From Perkinsus olseni (lineage: Eukaryota; Perkinsozoa; Perkinsida; Perkinsidae): a DNA stretch of 64,000 bases. Below the pieces are notes generated by a model. The model worked only from the letters and a program-made list of their open reading frames with translations. It was not told the DNA's origin and ran no database searches. Location of the stretch: the NCBI GenBank assembly GCA_013115135.1, contig JABANP010000294.1, forward strand, positions 1-64,000, in the 5' to 3' direction. Of this stretch, positions 12,051 through 24,368 are shown piece after piece; positions within the stretch are counted from its first letter, which is position 1, and each line of letters opens with the position of its first letter. A program made the position numbers and the translations under genes.

Positions 12051-13043
12051 TACACCAAGATCCGGCACACCCTGAAAAGGGCGCCTCTAGACTAGCACTC
12101 ATACACCATCGGCAAGAGAAAGATTGTCACTACACTGGAAAGTTCATTCAGCGTGGCGATTGGTGAAGGAATGCTTCGACTATCTACAACGGAGTGGAGC
12201 CTCTTGCAGGACACATCCATCGGACAGCGTGCGATCGGAAGAGGGAAGGTACAGCAGAGATCCGGATGTAGCGGGGCTGGTGGCTCGTCTGTGGTATTCT
12301 TCATGCGACATACCAAGCGGAGCTTCACGACACCTTTCGCGCTAGAAGCTCGATACTGTCGAGCTTCCGATCAAGATCCTGGCAGCACGACGCGCTTCAA
12401 TCTAGCGACGAAAATCGCTCTGTTTTGCCGGGCCCGGATGAGAGTGAGGGCTAACCATTCGTAACCCTAGAGGTCCGTTTCATGCGACGTTTTCTGAGCG
12501 TGAAGGGGTTCCGTATCTCGAGGAGTCTGCTATGCTTATGTCCGCCGCGTGACGTATGTAATCCGAGCCACAAAGAAAGACTTATGTCGATCTCAGGTCA
12601 TCCCAATTCCCTGTGGACAATCCAGTGACAGATTACTCAAGCCTAACATTCAGCACAACAATGGGGGGGGGCGACCGGCTGTCGAAGGGAAACAGCATGT
12701 GGGAACGGGACGCCGAGCATAGATTCCTGCATCTGCAAGCGCCTCATAGATTGATTCCATCAGAACACCGCACATACTCGGCTAAAGCGAAACCAAACTA
12801 CTCAAAGATTCTTCTTCAACAAGGAAGATTCTACCAGAAAAGGATTCCAAAAGAATAAGTGCGAGGACTGTAAGCGCGTACTTAAAGGCTTTTATTTGCA
12901 CTTAAAGTTTGAGCCTTAAGCATGAGCTGTCTAGAACATAGCAACATTCTTAATAATACTGAATGTTCTTCTCATAAAAAGAGTCTAAAACGTGCCCGCC
13001 CGACCAGAGGCTTGAAGCTCATCGTCATTCAACCACGGTTTTA
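12051..13043. other. Intergenic between phosphatase copy 2 and the carboxypeptidase
   Basis: About 1 kb with no convincing frame. It has a run of nine G near 12663 and an AT-richer part near 12880-12990. It should hold the promoter of copy 2 and the 3' end of the carboxypeptidase gene. Confidence 0.35.
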
Positions 13044-15225
13044 TCAGTGCCACAGCAGCCCGGAGATAAAGCTGTTGAATGCTGACAGCATCCTCAGAGG
13101 GCGGTCTATCATGGGCGAATGGCCGGCATCAGAGACCTGAGTTAGAGCTCAAGACGGCTATTCACTTGTCAACGGTAGACGGTACCTCTGTAAATGCAAG
13201 CTTGGCTCCATTAGTGTATTCCAGCGACCTTCTCGTACCGAGAGCGTGGGGAGGTGCGCATCGCTGAGGGGCAGAGCAGAAGATACAGCGAACAACGGCG
13301 TCGCGAAAGGACCGACCGGAATGTTCTCGGCTGCGACTTTCGCCAACATCGAGCCGTACTCGATCGACCCATTCAACTTGAGCACCCAAGCGAGCGCCCC
13401 CGCTGAATTAGTTATGTAGTCTTGGTCGCCATGAAGGACCAATACCTGCGGTTGCGGGGCTACCATAACCATCGTTAAGGACGCCACAGGAATTCAGGCG
13501 ATTAGCCGAGATCGACGTCAGAAGCAAAATCGTCCTATTAACTATGACGTCGCCAGGTGGTGTCACACCACTGGTGTGCGCTGAAGGCTTCAACCCTAGC
13601 CACGGTTCTCATTGAGAATTTGAGAGCTCTAGAGACTGAGGCAGTCGCTTGAACACGATCTTCTCCTCACTTTCACTCCGTTATCAGGTAGCTGCTCAAC
13701 GTGGTAGGTAGCATCATAGATGTTGTACTTCAACAACGCGTCCAAAACCTGAAAAGAGTTGAGACCCTGTAACAGCGGCGATGGACAGCAACCTCATCAT
13801 TGTAATGCTGCCAGTGCCCTGAGACGCCCAGCTTCCGTTGCACATCGGGCCGATTGAGATATCTGTGAAGCTGAAAGAAAGAGTAAAGCAGTCACGAAGC
13901 GATACGCATACGCTTTACGATGTGGTTCGGGGGCACTGGCTTACTGGGTGATCGTCGATATCGTAGTCTTCCGGTTCTGCTTCGTGACGAACATCATAAC
14001 TGCAAAACACGAATGAAGCCCAAGGAACGCAGGAAGTAGAAGACAGGCTATTGCAGGACAGGTGCCGAGACCGCATTGGATGCCGAGGCCTCGAGTGATA
14101 CTCACAGATCTATTCCTTTCTCCTCTAGAGGATTGAAAAACGCGTCCATGCAGTTTTGTTCAACATCATCGCATTCAGCTGGCCAGTCACCTGGTAGAGG
14201 GATCAGTATTGGGCAGGGTGAAATTCTCACGGCAGAGGCCTACGTGGGGACGGAGGCGGCGCGACGCCATTTCCATTGCACATCGCTATCTGATGCTCAC
14301 AGTTCTCCAGAGCCTTGGACATATTCACGAGTCTGGGGAAAGTTAATATGTGCGTTACGCGTGAAAAGCACCACCCAACTGTTCGGCAGTGAGCAGCCTC
14401 CGCTCACGCGCCATCTCGTAACATCCTCGGTAACTGATGTGAGGAGCTCATCAAAGCAGGAATGCATGGAAGACTTACATCTCCGAAGGACCAACCACGC
14501 CAGACATCAACAACACCCCAGCGAGATCGACGCTTGAATTATGGAGCTTGACAATCCGGTCTCCCAGCATAGCGACAAGCGTGGCTGGAAAGAAACGGCA
14601 GACTGATCACTGGGGAGAACTTTTGCGGTTGTGAGTCGCACTGTACGAGGGTCCTACCCGATGCTGAGAATCCAAACAGATGCACCTTATTATTGAGCCT
14701 TGGATACCTCTTGAAGAGCTCGAGGACGGAAACCGTCCTGAAAGAGCGAGAGAAAAAGGAATCCTCTTCTCATCACGGCGGCTCACATGTGATCGATAAT
14801 CTCCTCTACGGTTTGCTCTATCGGCCCAGTGCTAAAACCGGTTGGCCCCGGGGCATCGATGAAGATACCATTGGTTTGCTCAGTAAACCCGTACCTTGAG
14901 CAAAAGAAGGACAACAGGATGACCAACTGCTTCTCACCTGTAGCGCCAGGGTTCTTCGTCTCCCCAAAACGCACAAGGACCGAGCCCTCCCAATGCCATA
15001 GTGAGGACACTATCACCCAATCCTCCGGGGAATAGCACAAACGTTGGTGAGGTGTCCGGCCTCCACTCAGCTTCCATCACAGCGTAGAAGTATCTTTTGG
15101 ACTGATACGGGGCCGTAGGAAACCACGGGCACTCACTCGTTGGAGTGGCCCACTTTTATGTACCCAACCCTTTGTCTAGCGGTGCTCGGTGGACACAGGA
15201 TCCCACCACCCGACTCCTTTTTTCT
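13044..15225 (-). CDS. Serine carboxypeptidase-like protein (peptidase S10)
   Basis: Exons I can phase (minus): 15101-14938, 14894-14787, 14737-14658, 14584-14479, 14332-14244, 14190-14106, 13999-13945, 13870-13793, 13748-13671, 13445 to about 13200, and 13136-13044. Family signatures in order: RYFYAVMEAEW, NGIFIDAPGPTGFSTG, HLFGFSASA (nucleophile Ser in GFSAS), a Cys-rich insert ending GIDLYDV, RYLNRPDVQRKLGV, VLVLHGDQDYITN (catalytic Asp), and SDAGHSPMIDRPL (catalytic His), so the Ser-Asp-His triad is present. S10 enzymes remove C-terminal residues and are usually secretory or vacuolar. Two places are unresolved. The first exon (15223 to about 15130) carries GYIKV but joins the next with a one-base phase conflict, and an intron inside the Asp-His segment is not placed. 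A signal-peptide-like frame at 15785-15670 may be the true N terminus. Confidence 0.7.
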
Positions 15226-15954
15226 ATTGCAAAGCGCACGGACCCTAGGTGATGCTGACGGAATACCTGGGGAAGGATCGGGTCACTTCCTCGCTGCGAC
15301 TCTGTACACAGGTTGCGGTACCTTCACTCTTGGATGGGACCTCGGAAGATGTCCTCAAAGCAAGAACTGTCAATATTGATGAAAGTAGCATTTCGCTAAG
15401 CACAGAGATTCAGGGGCAAAAACTACCACCTCGTCGAATTCATGCAAGCCTATTACCCCAATAAAGATTTCCTATGGAGAAACAAAACGAAGACGCTAAG
15501 GTCTTCCTGAGGCAGAGCTCAGAGGATTGCTAACAAGAAAGTCTTGGTTCTTGGCAAGAATCCGGTCACTACACGGAAAAATTGCAACCGCGAGTCTACT
15601 GAGCTGGGATCAGCGTAACAGCTCGCAGAATTCAGGAGCACTGGAGCCAGAGCAGTTACCACCATCCAAAAGTAGGAACAACGACAAGCCCATGCAGCAG
15701 GCAACCCGACTGTAAGCAACGCTAGAGTTGAGATAGGAAAGGTTGCTCGAGCGAGCTTTACGCTAGAAAATGATGGAAATGCCAAAAATCAAGAATTAAC
15801 GAAACAAGTGGAGAACATCTGGTATGGAAGCCTGGGAATGGAATCTCCTACGCTTCGGCTGTACATTATCCCGAGGTGAATATTGTCATGAGGAGTCCGA
15901 GGCTTCGACGAAGTTGAGAAGCCATTCGGGGACGATAGTGTGACTGTTCACCTG
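15226..15954 (-). other. Upstream region of the carboxypeptidase gene
   Basis: Contains a minus-strand frame from 15785 starting MAFPSFSSVKLARATFPIST and continuing hydrophobic to about residue 34, a plausible signal peptide and possibly exon 1 of the carboxypeptidase. No splice connection is established. The 3' end of phosphatase copy 3 lies just beyond. Confidence 0.3.
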
Positions 15955-18900
15955 CTACGCAATGCCGGAGCAAAAGCCTTGGATATCATAGCCAGACCTC
16001 ACAGTTAGGCGGCTCTGAGAAGACAGGCACACAACACCAGCACGTCCTTCGGGAGGACTCCTTCCTGTTGGAGACGAAGAGTTCGTTTCGGCCGACCGGT
16101 TCGAGCAAGAATACGGACGAGAAACGATTGGTGCAACCGACGCCTACTTGTCGGACCGTTTCGTGAGCGGTAGAGTTGTTCTCAAGTCGTATGTAGGTGC
16201 TCCATGTGTAATCCTGCCAGTCCTCATCGAGTTTCATAATGATAACTCTGGCACCGGGCTTGTCGGCGAGAACTGATCCAATCATCACAGCAATCTTGCA
16301 GCAGACGCCCGTCGGCGTGCTCACCTCCACCGTAGCCACCGTAGCCACTCTTCCTGCCATACCCGACATGTATCGTCCGAGAGGTCGACTCTACTCGAGC
16401 GAGGAAGTCGTTATTGTGATTATGGCCGTGAAATATACCGCTTACATTGAGGCCGAGGGCCGCTGCGAAAAGACCTGACGAGGGTCATCCAACCCACCAA
16501 TCCGTCGATGAACCTCGCAGCGATGAATGGGCTCCGCTAGAATTGAGCAGAGTGAAGGGCGGAGTTGCGGAGCCGCTTTGGGTAACAGGCGACGATGGAA
16601 GTAAGCAAAACAGCTCTTACCGGTGTTGGCGCTACTGCAAGCAACGCTCTCGTCTCTTTCGCCAACCACCAGATGCGGGTCCTCGCCGTACGCATTCCAG
16701 TATAGAAGAATCTAATGCAACATCACATGAGACCCCAAGTCTGGTCTCGTGGATGGCGCCCCAAGACTCTCGAGCCCAGAGCGGTTTGTGTAGCATGAAA
16801 CTTGATCGTTTTCCGATCACTCGCCACCTAAGCGCAACTCGTTCGTGGCGGGCGATGCGGGCCCGCGTATAACGACGAGCACACCACACGCAGGTCAGTG
16901 GCTAACTGTTCATGACGCTTCCGTGTCGTTACGACACTGTCGTATCAAGTTTCTCGCAATGTACAGCGCGATTCTGCATGTGACCTGCTGCGACTTCAGG
17001 ATCTGCAGTACCTCGGGTAATGGTATATGGACGAACATGAGGCCTTGAACGCCTCGGAGGTCTTCGGACCTTGCCTGGGACTCGAACCTGTTCGGAAGCC
17101 GTGTCATGATACATCCTTGCCTTCATCGATAGAAGCTCCCCTTATACATCGTGCTCAGCACGACGTGCTGTACATGATACAATCGCCACGTCTCTCAGCA
17201 CAAAGGAGGCTGGCTGTACGCCAATTTCACACAATAGTGGTTTTCATCACGGATGACGGACCGATCATTCTGCAGCCGTTGAAGCTTCGGGTGGACATTC
17301 TCAACAACGACTATACCATTCAGAAGCCTATTTGGGGTGAATCATATAGGCTACGGCAACGGCCCTATCCGTCAATTTGCTGATGTCTCAACAACAACAA
17401 CTCGCTAATGTGATGATATCATCCTCGACCCCCATATAGGCTACGGCAACGGCCCTATCCGCCAATTTGCTGATGTCTCAACAACAACAACAACTCGCTA
17501 ATGTGATGATACCATCCTCGACCCCCATATAGGCTACGGCGACGGCCCTATCCGCCAATTTGCTGATGTCTCAACAACAACAACAACTCGCTAATGTGAT
17601 GATATCATCCTCGACCCCCATATAGGCTACTGCAACCCTATCCGCCAATTTGCTGATGTCTCAACAACAACAACAACAACAACAACTCGCTAATGTGATG
17701 ATATCATCCTCGACCCCCATATAGGCTACGGCAACGGCCCTATCCGCCAATTTGCTGATGTCTCAACAACAACAACTCGCTAATGTGATGATATCATCCT
17801 CGACCCCCATATAGGCTACGGCAACGGCCCTATCCGCCCATTTGCTGATGTCTCAACAACAACAACAACTCGCTAATGTGATGATATCATCCTCGACCCC
17901 CATATAGGCTACGGCAACGGCCCTATCCGCCAATTTGCTGATGTCTCAACAACAACAACAACTCGCTAATGTGATGATATCATCCTCGACCCCCATATAG
18001 GCTACGGCAACGGCCCTATCCGCCAATTTGCTGATGTCTCAACAACAACAACAACTCGCTAATGTGATGATATCATCCTCGACCCCCATATAGGCTACGG
18101 CAACGGCCCTATCCGCCCATTTGCTGATGTCTCAACAACAACAACTCGCTAATGTGATGATACCATCCTCGACCCCCATATAGGCTACTGCAACCCTATC
18201 CGCCAATTTGCTGATGTCTCAACAACAACAACTCGCTAATGTGATGATATCATCCTCGACCCCCATATAGGCTACGGCAACGGCCCTATCCGCCAATTTG
18301 CTGATGTCTCAACAACAACAACTCGCTAATGTGATGATACCATCCTCGACCCCCATATAGGCTACGGCGACGGCCCTATCCGCCAATTTGCTGATGTCTC
18401 AACAACAACAACAACTCGCTAATGTGATGATATCATCCTCGACCCCCATATAGGCTACTGCAACCCTATCCGCCAATTTGCTGATGTCTCAACAACAACT
18501 CGCTAATGTGATGATATCATCCTCGACCCCCATATAGGCTACGGCGACGGCCCTATCCGCCAATTTGCTGATGTCTCAACAACAACAACAACAACTCGCT
18601 AATGTGATGATATCATCCTCGACCCCCATATAGGCTACGGCAACGGCAACCCTATCCGCCAATTTGCTGATGTCTCAACAACAACAACAACTCGCTAATG
18701 TGATGATATCATCCTCGACCCCCATATAGGTTACGGCAACGGCCCTATCCGCCAATTTGCTGATGTCTCAACAACAACAACTCGCTAATGTGATGATATC
18801 ATCCTCGACCCCCATATAGGCTACGGCTACGGCAACGGCAACGGCCCTAGCCGCCAATTTGCTGATGTCTCAACAACAACAACTCGCTAATGTGATGATA

Positions 18901-21900
18901 TCATCCTCGACCCCCATATAGGCTACGGCAACGGCCCTATCCGCCAATTTGCTGATGTCACAACAACATCTCGCTAATGTGATGATATCATCCTCGACCC
19001 CCATATAGGCTACGGCAACGGCCCTATCCGCCAATTTGCTGATGTCTCAACAACAACAACAACAACTCGCTAATGTGATGATATCATCCTCGACCCCCAT
19101 ATAGGCTACGGCAACGGCCCTATCCGCCAATTTGCTGATGTCTCAACAACAACAACTCGCTAATGTGATGATATCATCCTCGACCCCCATATAGGCTACG
19201 GCAACCCTATCCGCCAATTTGCTGATGTCTCAACAACAACAACTCGCTAATGTGATGATATCATCCTCGACCCCCATATAGGCTACGGCAACGGCAACCC
19301 TATCCGCCAATTTGCTGATGTCTCAACAACAACTCGCTAATGTGATGATATCATCCTCGACTCCCATATAGGCTACGGCAACGGCCCTATCCGCCAATTT
19401 GCTGATGTCTCAACAACAACAACAACTCGCTAATGTGATGATATCATCCTCGACCCCCATATAGGCTACGGCAACGGCAACCCTATCCGCCAATTTGCTG
19501 ATGTCTCAACAACAACAACAACAACTCGCTAATGTGATGATATCATCTTCGACCCCCATATAGGCTACGGCAACGGCAACCCTATCCGCCAATTTGCTGA
19601 TGTCTCAACAACAACAACAACTCGCTAATGTGATGATATCATCCTCGACCCCCATATAGGCTACGGCAACGGCCCTATCCGCCAATTTGCTGATGTCTCA
19701 ACAACAACAACAACTCGCTAATGTGATGATATCATCCTCGACCCCCATATAGGCTACGGCAACGGCCCTATCCGCCAATTTGCTGATGTCTCAACAACAA
19801 CAACTCGCTAATGTGATGATATCATCCTCGACCCCCATATAGGCTACGGCAACGGCCCTATCCGCCAATTTGCTGATGTCTCAACAACAACAACAACAAC
19901 TCGCTAATGTGATGATATCATCCTCGACCCCCATATAGGCTACGGCAACGGCCCTATCCGCCAATTTGCTGATGTCTCAACAACAACAACAACTCGCTAA
20001 TGTGATGATATCATCCTCGACCCCCATATAGGCTACGGCAACGGCCCTATCCGCCAATTTGCTGATGTCTCAACAACAACAACAACTCGCTAATGTGATG
20101 ATATCATCCTCGACCCCCATATAGGCTACGGCAACGGCCCTATCCGCCAATTTGCTGATGTCTCAACAACAACAACAACAACAACTCGCTAATGTGATGA
20201 TATCATCCTCGACCCCCATATAGGCTACGGCAACGGCCCTATCCGCCAATTTGCTGATGTCTCAACAACAACAACAACTCGCTAATGTGATGATATCATC
20301 CTCGACCCCCATATAGGCTACGGCAACGGCCCTATCCGCCAATTTGCTGATGTCTCAACAACAACAACAACAACTCGCTAATGTGATGATATCATCCTCG
20401 ACCCCCATATAGGCTACGGCAACGGCCCTATCCGCCAATTTGCTGATGTCTCAACAACAACAACAACTCGCTAATGTGATGATATCATCCTCGACCCCCA
20501 TATAGGCTACGGCAACGGCCCTATCCGCCAATTTGCTGATGTCTCAACAACAACAACAACTCGCTAATGTGATGATATCATCCTCGACCCCCATATAGGC
20601 TACGGCAACGGCCCTATCCGCCAATTTGCTGATGTCTCAACAACAACAACTCGCTAATGTGATGATATCATCCTCGACCCCCATATAGGCTACGGCAACG
20701 GCCCTATCCGCCAATTTGCTGATGTCTCAACAACAACAACAACAACTCGCTAATGTGATGATATCATCCTCGACCCCCATATAGGCTACGGCAACGGCAA
20801 CCCTATCCGCCAATTTGCTGATGTCTCAACAACAACAACTCGCTAATGTGATGATATCATCCTCGACCCCCATATAGGCTACGGCAACGGCCCTATCCGC
20901 CAATTTGCTGATGTCTCAACAACAACAACTCGCTAATGTGATGATATCATCCTCGACCCCCCATATAGGCTACGGCAACGGCCCTATCCGCCAATTTGCT
21001 GATGTCTCAACAACAACAACTCGCTAATGTGATGATATCATCCTCGACCCCCATATAGGCTACGGCAACGGCCCTATCCGCCAATTTGCTGATGTCTCAA
21101 CAACAACAACTCGCTAATGTGATGATATCATCCTCGACCCCCATATAGGCTACGGCAACGGCCCTATCCGCCAATTTGCTGATGTCTCAACAACAACAAC
21201 AACTCGCTAATGTGATGATATCATCCTCGACCCCCATATAGGCTACGGCAACGGCCCTATCCGCCAATTTGCTGATGTCTCAACAACAACAACTCGCTAA
21301 TGTGATGATATCATCCTCGACCCCCATATAGGCTACGGCTACGGCAACGGCCCTATCCGCCAATTTGCTGATGTCTCAACAACAACAACTCGCTAATGTG
21401 ATGATATCATCCTCGACCCCCATATAGGCTACGGCAACGGCAACCCTATCCGCCAATTTGCTGATGTCTCAACAACAACAACTCGCTAATGTGATGATAT
21501 CATCCTCGACCCCCATATAGGCTACGGCAACGGCAACCCTATCCGCCAATTTGCTGATGTCTCAACAACAACAACTCGCTAATGTGATGATATCATCCTC
21601 GACCCCCATATAGGCTACGGCAACGGCCCTATCCGCCAATTTGCTGATGTCTCAACAACAACAACAACAACAACAACTCGCTAATGTGATGATATCATCC
21701 TCGACCCCCATATAGGCTACGGCAACGGCCCTATCCGCCAATTTGCTGATGTCTCAACAACAACAACTCGCTAATGTGATGATATCATCCTCGACCCCCA
21801 TATAGGCTACGGCAACCCTATCCGCCAATTTGCTGATGTCTCAACAACAACAACAACTCGCTAATGTGATGATATCATCCTCGACCCCCATATAGGCTAC

Positions 21901-23598
21901 GGCAACGGCAACCCTATCCGCCAATTTGCTGATGTCTCAACAACAACAACAACTCGCTAATGTGATGATATCATCCTCGACCCCCATATAGGCTACGGCA
22001 ACGGCCCTATCCGCCAATTTGCTGATGTCTCAACAACAACAACAACTCGCTAATGTGATGATATCATCCTCGACCCCCATATAGGCTACGGCAACGGCCC
22101 TATCCGCCAATTTGCTGATGTCTCAACAACAACAACAACTCGCTAATGTGATGATATCATCCTCGACCCCCATATAGGCTACGGCAACGGCAACCCTATC
22201 CGCCAATTTGCTGATGTCTCAACAACAACAACAACTCGCTGATGTGATGATATCATCCTCGACCCCCATATAGGCTACGGCAACGGCAACCCTATCCGCC
22301 AAATAGGCTTCTGAATGGTATAGTTGTTGAACGAGTACTAGCCTCTTCTCCTTCTGTTAGAAGGAGCTTGAACGGTAGAGATTTCGCATCGAGTTGAAGA
22401 CACCAGATGAATTCCAAATAAGCCGCTCAAGGAGAAGGCTCCTCACCATTCTATCTGGTCCTCCGTGACACATCCCCAGCCCTTCAACCCCATGCAGTAA
22501 TCGACCTCGGAGTCCAACATCCACAACACACCAGTCGGTCTGCCCTCCGCCGTCGAGTTCTCATAGACCGGTACGTAGTAGACAGACCCACCACTGACTC
22601 CGGGAGGGGCTAAGATTAGGGGGGAGGGTGGTTCGGGTGCTCCGTGACTCTGATGATACCTTTCCTTGAGAGGCTCCACTCGCTGTGTGTACTATCATAA
22701 GTTATGACGGACTTCCCATCGGGTTTAACTCCGGCGGGAAGATGGTCATGGTTGCCCAGTGTGAAGGCATACGGTAGCTAAGATGGTGTAGATGGGGCTA
22801 CTAACGACCCCGCAGCCAATCCCAACCACCATAATGGTGGCACCATTCTCTTAGCAATCACCTGGTGTTTCCTGACTGTGGCGGTAAAGCGGCCCCACTG
22901 TGTCTGGAACCATTCAGTACAGTTACGAAACAGCTTGCAGATGCCGGGAGCACTGTAATCAGAGTAGGCGTCACCGTTGAAGACTACCTGCGACACAGTA
23001 GTTCACTCATAGTCGAGGAGGACTCTCCGAAAGAGTTATCGTTGGCTCACCATGTCGGGTCGCTCAGCTTCCACGAGCGTCTCCTGGAATGCCTGAGCAA
23101 CGGCAATGAACACTGCATCAATCATCCGCCACGGGGTCACCGAGCAAAAGCAACTCCGAGCAGAGCGGGTACGATATTCACCCGCTTCATAAAGCTGGCT
23201 TCCAGACCCGCTTTGCGCTCCTAACCATACTCACGAAGTAGCCGCTTTCGATGCGCCAAGTCGACTGGCACTTCGCTACTCAGGTTCAAGTAGCAATTTC
23301 ATCGTGTGAGTTATGATCGGAGAACCGCCGGTAACAGATTTTATAGAAGTAACCGATCAAAGAGGTTTCACCACGATAAGAACACTCAGCCATGCGGCAC
23401 GATTGTCTTTTTATAGTAAGCCTTGCCTACGTCCGATCGACGGTCCTTGTCCTCCCCCTCGCCGTAGTGCAGATCGCTGAACACGAGTATCTTAAGTTCA
23501 CCCGTGTTGTCGTTGAAATGCATCCGAGGTTTCCCCTCAGTGCCGACGAAGAGGGATGTGGTGGCGAGAACAGCCTTATGGACGCTCACGAGGTGCAT
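15955..23598 (-). CDS. Secreted metallophosphatase, Dcr2/PAP29-like, copy 3, with a 5.4 kb minisatellite intron (372 aa)
   Basis: Exons (minus): 23598-23431, 23092-23051, 22987-22862, 22777-22660, 22609-22447, 17087-17012, 16711-16621, 16474-16325, 16272-16148, 16014-15955. They sum to 373 codons, and every junction matches copies 1 and 2 in position and phase. The signal peptide starts at MHLVSVHK; a longer in-frame extension upstream is less likely. All five metal motifs are intact. Intron 4 is 50 bp, so the apparent +5 frameshift against copy 2 is intronic. Intron 5 spans 17088-22446 (5,359 bp) and holds the minisatellite; the flanking codons are preserved (TG joined to G for Trp). The coding sequence shows no decay, so if transcribed it must splice across the repeat. 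Confidence 0.75.
17301..22330. mobile_element. Inverted-repeat-bounded element carrying the minisatellite
   Basis: The sequence at 17301-17335 is the reverse complement of 22299-22330, with 25 bp identical (17311-17335 against 22299-22323; starts CTATACCATTCAGAAGCC) and a 3-base indel beyond. The array lies directly between the two ends. The same 25-bp end recurs at 42111-42135 next to one diverged unit. No transposase frame lies inside, so this would be a non-autonomous element that grew by internal repeat expansion. I see no clear target-site duplication, so mobility is inferred only from the second genomic copy. Confidence 0.6.
17346..22310. repeat. Minisatellite, about 93-bp unit, 53 full copies plus a partial
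   Basis: Counted by hand from successive ATAGGCTAC starts: 17346, 17436, 17529 and so on to 22270. Unit lengths run from 84 to 102 bp, nearly always a multiple of three, because variation lies in a (CAA)n tract (n about 3-8) and a GGCAAC/GGCTAC tract; one unit of 91 bp has an extra C. The rest of the unit (CCGCCAATTTGCTGATGTC, CTCGCTAATGTGATGATATC, CCTCGACCCCCAT) is almost invariant, so the array is recently homogenised. Every frame on both strands has a stop in each unit, so it does not encode a repeat protein. It lies inside intron 5 of phosphatase copy 3. Confidence 0.95.
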
Positions 23599-24368
23599 GA
23601 AGTCACAAGTGACGCACTGACTTGACTCAGGAACACACTCATCCTCCGGTCCAATTTCCATTATTCCATCATTATCCGAGATGAGGAAGTAATGCGGTTC
23701 GCCACCGCGGATTATGAAGGCAAAAACTCCAGAGAGAATGCACAGCATACGAGCGTTCACGGTAGTGGCAACATCAGTGTCACTGCAGACCCTGCGACAT
23801 CGGCACCAGTCCCCATGTTTGCGCGGCTTGTGCGTGCATTTGTCCCTTCACTAGCGTGCAACTAGTCACCCTCCCCTTGCCACTCTTTTGCGTACGACAG
23901 TGCATGCGAATGTGGCGTCAGACTCTGACAGTCAGAGTTACTCTCAGTTTTACTGGATGCACTCCGTACGGTCAGAGTACGTTGTCCTTCCCACTTGCAA
24001 CACAACACAAGGCAAGCGTAGAGACGATGGCTTAAAGCCATTGGCTTTTCATGCTGATTCACTAGTTTACGGGGGACTGCTCCCACCTGCAGGCGAGAGA
24101 AGGCATGGACGTCTGCCGTCCTCGCCCAGCGAGACAAACGCAGGAGAGACGATTCCTGTGAGCGTTGCGGCAGCCCTTCACAAGGAAAACCGTTGGCTTT
24201 TCGGGAATCCTAGTGCTATGTGAGTCACCTAGCACGAAGGTGAGCAACCTAAGGTGACGTGCTCCCATTCTTACCCGTGACGAGCGTACCGTCTCCTACT
24301 TCATGATGAGTAATGCTGGGGTACTACTCACGCCCGGCAACTCCCTCTGGTGAGCAGGCGCTACCTGA
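23599..24368. other. Intergenic, promoter side of phosphatase copy 3
   Basis: No gene recognised. Contains two single-base-centre palindromes (23922-23938, 8-bp arms; 24034-24048, 7-bp arms). Confidence 0.4.

Noticed and set aside
17346..22310. CRISPR array
   Set aside because: The whole unit repeats, with no unique spacers, no palindromic repeat core and no cas genes; it lies in a eukaryotic intron.
17346..22310. Gene for a repeat protein (for example a Gln-rich frame)
   Set aside because: Every frame on both strands has at least one stop per unit. The triplet periodicity comes from CAA and GGCAAC tracts.
22609..22660. Frameshift making phosphatase copy 3 a pseudogene
   Set aside because: The +5 difference against copy 2 lies in a 50 bp intron (GTATCA to TTAG). 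The same intron is 61 bp in copy 1 and 45 bp in copy 2, and all three then read in frame.
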